Assembly: GCF_047511655.1 (NCBI RefSeq)
Contig: NC_133390.1
Coordinates: 133,167,583-133,231,582, forward strand
Length of the DNA: 64,000 nt
Origin: Castor canadensis
Lineage: Eukaryota; Chordata; Mammalia; Rodentia; Castoridae
Direction of reading: 5' to 3'
Shown: positions 59,350 through 64,000 of the stretch, in pieces
How positions within the stretch are numbered: the first letter of the stretch is position 1
Layout: the number at the start of each line of letters is the position of its first letter
The notes under the pieces: generated by a model
What the model was told of the DNA's origin: nothing
What the model saw: only the letters and a program-made list of their open reading frames with translations
The model's database searches: none
Program-made: the position numbers and the translations under genes

Positions 59350-59560
59350 AAATGCAGGCACAGTGATACAGGTGCACAATTACAGCACTTAGAAGGCAGA
59401 GACAGAAGGATCATGAGTTTTAGACTAAGCTGAGCTACACAGGGAGATTTTATTTCAAAGAAAGAAGGCCTGGAGAAGTAACTCAGTGGTAGATTTCTTG
59501 ATTAGTGTGCATATGGTCCTGGGTGGGTAAACCTACTACTGAGGGCAAAAAAAGAAAGAA
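59350..59560 (+). mobile_element. B1-ID composite SINE, sense
   Basis: 'caggcacagtgatacaggtg', 'acttagaaggcagagacag' and 'ctgagctacacagggag' are B1; 'ctggagaagtaactcagtgg' and 'catatggtcctgggtgggt' are the ID part; an A-rich tail follows at 59549. Confidence 0.88.
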
Positions 59561-59929
59561 AAAAAGAAGATTTTGTATTTAAGCCTATTAAATGAAACTT
59601 TGTCTAAACTATATAATACCCTTAGCTCTTTACTCAACTAAAGTTCTCTTAGTATACTCAATGCTTTCCTCAGAACTTGACAGCATGACTGCACATAACA
59701 CGTGCTAGTCAGTATTATCATAGGGCACATCCTTAGAGTCTATAAAGACACTAAGAGAAACTGCATCTTGGACTCACAGTCCTATTATTACTGTACTTGT
59801 TCATCTTTGAAGTGGTTTCTATCATTTTCTGTCATCTCCATACAATGCACTGTCAACACATGCTGCTAGTGGTGTCGTCCTTTGCTAGTAGCTTATGTTC
59901 TAAGAATTATGATACATTTCTAATCTGTC

Positions 59930-60062
59930 ATTTTAAGAAAGGGTATTGCTATGTGCTACATGGTCCAGACTGGCCTGGAGCTTTCTGTGTATTTCAGGAT
60001 GGCCTTGAACTCATCATTCTAAGTGCTAGTATTATAGACATGAACCACCATGTTGGGTACTC
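59930..60062 (-). mobile_element. B1-type SINE, antisense
   Basis: 'gtattgctatgtgctacatg', 'tcaggatggccttgaactc', 'agtgctagtattatagac' and 'atgaaccaccatgttggg' form a reversed B1. It supplies most of the chance frame at 59797-60099. Confidence 0.85.
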
Positions 60063-60069
60063 CTACTCT

Positions 60070-61150
60070 GTCTTTGAATTAGAAGTTGACCCTACCTGAG
60101 CAAGGGACAATTTGGTAAGTAAACTGCATCATCAGAAATGCCTGACATTCAAGCCAGCTCCTTTCCTCTGCTCAGACTTCAAGTCCTTATTCTGGTTTAT
60201 CCTTCAATCTGAAGTGTTAAACTTGAGAATTACATTTTAGATATAAGGATGATGATGCTAGATATATTTTCACTGAGAAACACAGTTAAGGCCCAGATAA
60301 TGAGATCTTATTATTCAGGACAAAAAAATTGGACGGGAAAGGAAGGATATGTATTCTATAATGTAATAAATGAAAAGAAATAGGAATGGCCATCAGCCCA
60401 CAGTTCAACATATTAGAAACAGATCATCTGTCAAGTTTTAAACTAAAAATGACTTTTATGAGGGCTTCTGGGGCTTCAGGTAACAATATATTTTCATTGT
60501 CTATGTTCAAATTCCATCACCTGAGAACTTTAACTTTAAAATTCAGCTCTTCAATTTGGTCGATAAGACAGAACTGTCAGCTAGACAATCTGCCCTGGAT
60601 ACAGCAGGTTTTTTTGTTTATGTGTTTGTTTACTTAACACTGAGTGAAGCCCTTACTTAGTAAGAATTGATACCCAGGCAGGATGTGTCACCAGCAGTCT
60701 GAAGCTGGTCTATATCCTCACAGTCCAATAAGCTATGGCCAGAAACATTATTACAGAATATTGTGGCTTTCCTGAAGACAGGACTCACCACCAAAGTATG
60801 TTCTTATTTTCCTCTGATGAAGCAGACACAAAATAAAACAAAACAAAACCACAGCCACTTCTGCATTTACTATTAACTTTCTCCTCTGGGTAGCTTTCAC
60901 AGCTTGCATTCTACATACTTTTCTAAAGCATATTTTTCCTGATTTCTTATCAGGTGTCCCCTCATTTTAACATTGATGTGTTACTCACAATCCTTTAAAC
61001 CCATGGTTCACAAAACTGATTAGGCCTGTGCAGCCCTTTAATAGAAATAGAGAACTCATTTTCCTCTTCTGACATGGCCTTCCTAAATAACATGTTCACC
61101 GTTATTTGGAGTTTTTTAATGAATCGAACACTAGAGTATCAAAGGTAAGT
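60070..61150. other. Non-coding unique sequence
   Basis: Nothing recognised. Confidence 0.45.
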
Positions 61151-61154
61151 AACA

Positions 61155-62409
61155 ACACAGCCATATCTCATTTCATTGTAGCTTGCTTAGTATACTTTGT
61201 GCATACTGCACTTTTTACTAACTGAAAGTTTGTGGCAACCCTGCATCCAGCAATTCTATCCCCACAATGTTTTCTGATAACATGTGCTCACTTCATGCCT
61301 CCCTGTCACATTTTGATAATTCTTGCAATATTTCAAACTTTTTACTATATATATATACTAATATATATTTCTTATGGTTATTTATGATCAGTTTTTTGTT
61401 TTGTTTGTTTGTTTTTTGAGATAGGATATTCCTGTTTACACTAGGCTGTCCTTGAGCTTGTGATCCTCCTGCTTCAGCTTTTAAGTACTGGGATTACAGT
61501 CCAGCACCACCATGCCCACTTCTCTTGTGGTCAGTAACCTTGGATGTTACTACTGTAGTAATTTCAGGAGTTCTGTGAACCACAACCAAATAGGACTATG
61601 AAATCAATAATCTTGTGTGAATTCTCAGTGCTCCCAAAATCAGTCACTCCCCTTTCTGTCTCCCTCCTACTAAGCCTCCCTATTCCCTGATGCACAACAA
61701 TATTGAAATTAGGCCATTTAATAGAACTACAGTGGCCTTGAAGAGTTCAAGTGGAAGAAATGGTCATGTATTTCTCACTTCAAATCAAAAGTCAGAAGTG
61801 CTAAATGAATAAAATATGACAGAACCCAGACTGACCAGAAGCTGGGCATATGGTAACAGTTAATCAAGTTGTGAGTGAAAGAAAAAGTTCTTGAAGGAAA
61901 TTGAATATTCTCTGCCAGCAAACACATAAATGCTGGGAAAGCAAAATAGTCTTATTGCTGATACAGAGAAAGTTCTAGTGGTCTGGAAAGAAGATCAAAT
62001 CAATCACAACACTCCCTTAGTTGAAGCCTAGTCCTATGTTCTGTAACAGGTTCAACACACCTTAGGTGAGAAAACACTGTTTGCAACATGGTTCATTTTA
62101 ACATTTTAAACCCACTGTTGAGATGTACTACTTGGATTGCTTTTAAAATATTACTGGTTGTTGGCAAGAAACTTGGTCACCCCAGAGCTAATAGAGAAGT
62201 GCTAGGAGATGAATGCTGTTGTTGTGCTTTTTAAAACAGCATCCATTCTGTAGCCCATGGATGAAGTGCAATTTTGACTTAATATTTAAGCAATATATTT
62301 TGTTAGGCTATAATTTCTATAAGCAGTGATCCAGCTGATGGATCTGGACAAGGTCAACTGAGAACTTTCTGGAAGGGATTCACCATTCTAGAGGCCATTA
62401 AGAACATTC
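61155..62409 (+). mobile_element. Tigger1 (TcMar/pogo-type) DNA transposon fossil
   Basis: Follows Tigger1 in order: 'gtttgtggcaaccctgcatc', 'catgtgctcacttcatgcc', 'cctccctattccctgatgc', 'caacaatattgaaattaggcc', then transposase-coding relics ('gaaaaagttcttgaaggaaa', 'cttattgctgatacagag'). After a deletion at about 62045-62100 comes the catalytic-region end ('cattctgtagcccatggatg', 'ggattcaccattctagaggcc'). The Asp expected before the GHP motif (near 62170) is lost, and stops abound. A SINE splits it at 61392-61523; an L1 truncates it at 62410. Tigger elements moved by cut-and-paste in early mammals. Confidence 0.92.
61392..61523 (-). mobile_element. B1-type SINE, antisense, inside Tigger1
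   Basis: T-rich start ('ttttttgttttgtttgtttg'), 'gagataggatattcctg', 'ctaggctgtccttgagcttg', 'tgatcctcctgcttcagc' and 'actgggattacagtccagc'. Flanks ttatgatcag and cttgtggtcag are a plausible decayed target duplication. Confidence 0.9.
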
Positions 62410-64000
62410 AAGGAGAGAGGGGGCAAGATGGCAGATGGTTGACATTCCTACAATCTAGTGGTGACCAACTACCCCAAAAAAGGAAGATCAGAAGACCCCA
62501 AAAGGCACCTACTGGGTACAATAACCATCGAGAAGCAAAGCCCTCTCTGAATCCACAAATAGAGAAACAACTAAACATGAGAAGAATGGGAAGAATCACT
62601 AACAACTCAGCACTCAACACTCAATCCCTCACCCATGTAGTTGCCATTCAGCTCCAGGCTCCATTACTCTGTGCTTAGTGCTGCTTCCTCGTACACACAG
62701 GTACTCGGAGCTCTACACATCCCTCTAATATAGGACCTGCTACCCTCACCCTGAAACTCCAGGGAAGCCAATTCCCCTGTGTGAACAGGTCCCAATGCTC
62801 CTGCTTCACCACAGGTAACAGAAGGTGCAAGACAGCAGGCTGTGTTTCTCCGGCAACAGTGCCTCAGAACTGAGCTCCTGAAGCCCATGTGGGAGATTGG
62901 GCAGGGAACCTTTATTGCCTGCAGGCTTTGTTTCCTAAGCTGGAGGCAGCAGCATGGGACTGAGATTCCTGAAGCCCATGCAGGAAATTGGGCCCCAAAA
63001 CTCCTGCTGCCTGAAGGCTTTGTTCTCTGTCACCTGCAGCAACTGTGTGGGTCCTGGAAGACCACACCCAAACACAAATAGACCCCAGGACCTCCACTGC
63101 CTTGTGGGTGCCAGACAATTCAAGCCTCTGGCCTTGCTGCCCCACAGGTACACACAACTTGATACACAGTTCCAGGAGACTACCATCACACACCCAGTTG
63201 AACCCCAGGCTCCAGATCTTGCTAATCTGCTGGTGCCAGGAGAATTCCATCCCCATAGAGTACTGATACTCAACATTCTCCACTGTTCCTGAAAGTAACA
63301 GAGCTTGTATTCTGTAGTCAAAGGGCAAGAATGCCAAATTGCCCATGGAGGGGAAGAAATCTGGTACTCTGCAGGCAGCACCAGAAGTACTGTTCCCCCA
63401 AGATACAGAGAAGCCCAGCACTTCACACTGCATGTCCCTTCAGGAGAGTCACATCTCTCTTGTCCAAGAGCAGGAATCCTAGCTTCTACACCAAGTGGAA
63501 ATCTGTTGCCCTTCTGGAACTAGGAGGCCTACACCCCAGACTGCAAAGAGACCCAGCACTCCCTACTGCAACTACAGGAGAGCCTCTGGGCTCCCATCAG
63601 AGAGAGGGTACTCCAGCCCCCTCACTGAGGGGAGAAAGGAGACAACTGGCATCAGAACAAAAACCCTGCAAGGAATAACATATCCAGCATGCACCTCTCT
63701 GAGAAACACTGCTGGAGCTCCAGAAGTAAAAAAATAAACTCAAAACACTATCTACAGGGAAAGGAGAGGTTAAAATCATAACCAATAACAACTGCAGATG
63801 CATAAATCTCAATGCAGAATGAAACAGCAAGACAACTGCTTCATCAAAAGCCAATTCCATCAGTAAAGATCCAAACACCTGCACAGACATAGGAAGAGCT
63901 ATCAAATAATGAATTCCAAAAAACAATAGTAAAAATGACTAACGACCTCAAAGAAGAAACACAAAAGTTAGTATTTGACCTCAAAGAGGATGTGAATAAA
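62410..64000 (+). mobile_element. LINE-1 5' end and start of ORF1, sense, runs off right edge
   Basis: Starts 'gagagagggggcaagatggc', the L1 5' signature, directly abutting the Tigger1 fossil. The GC-rich 5'UTR (62410 to about 63740) differs in sequence from those at 1-1268 and 20350-21725, so it is another L1 subfamily. It contains two diverged tandem units of period 91 bp ('gaagcccatg' at 62880 and 62971). ORF1 begins about 63750: the plus frame gives a coiled-coil-like run ending LKEETQKLVFDLKEDVNK at the window edge, with a stop upstream. Long antisense frames (62912-63433, 62935-63426) lie in the 5'UTR. Confidence 0.88.

Noticed and set aside
1..64000. CRISPR arrays, bacterial operons or a new defence-type system
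   Set aside because: All signals are of mammalian repeat DNA; no regularly spaced identical repeats with unique spacers and no clustered intact coding genes were seen.

Overview
This is mammalian nuclear DNA dominated by interspersed repeats. I found no intact host protein-coding gene, no tRNA or rRNA gene and no CRISPR array. The lineage looks like a rodent. There are many B1-type (7SL-derived) SINEs, often joined to a tRNA/ID-like unit, and several L1 subfamilies, plus old eutherian repeats (MIR, MER5-like, Tigger1). The particular B1 plus tRNA-like composites and L1 3' ends look to me like a beaver/kangaroo-rat type rodent, with Castor as the best guess; this is an impression and not proven.

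Layout. Positions 1-9425 are nearly continuous LINE-1: an inverted L1 5'UTR joined to a sense ORF2/3' end, old L1M pieces, a 2.7 kb antisense ORF2 and a sense L1 3' end. Positions 9426-16440 are mostly single-copy non-coding DNA with one degenerate ATGG array and one MIR. Positions 16440-21725 hold an unassigned, repeat-like stretch with a perfect 76-bp tandem duplication, then a long minus-strand L1 with 5'UTR, ORF1 and the start of ORF2. Positions 21726-29940 are mostly unique sequence with MIR, MER5-like and one dispersed ~365-bp repeat. Positions 29945-34620 contain a three-level nest (old L1, SINE composite, solo LTR) and a decayed minus-strand endogenous retrovirus carrying pol-end and env remnants.

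Positions 34621-47375 are mostly unique, with an unusual inverted duplication at 39291-39505 and 40210-40423 lying beside a short L1 insertion. Positions 47376-50232 are a processed pseudogene of THAP12 (PRKRIR, p52rIPK), with frameshifts, a premature stop and a deletion of about 0.6 kb. The rest has another ATGG array, a ~94-bp L1 insertion with target-site duplication, SINEs, a second copy of the dispersed repeat and an old L1. It ends with a Tigger1 DNA transposon fossil (61155-62409) cut by a SINE and by the 5' end of an L1 that runs off the window.

The genes do not form a working system. The window is best read as an intergenic or intronic record of successive insertions. The strongest unexplained structure is the inverted duplication that appears to share an 8-bp target-site duplication with the adjacent L1. 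L1 promoter regions with internal tandem units of two different lengths are the second.
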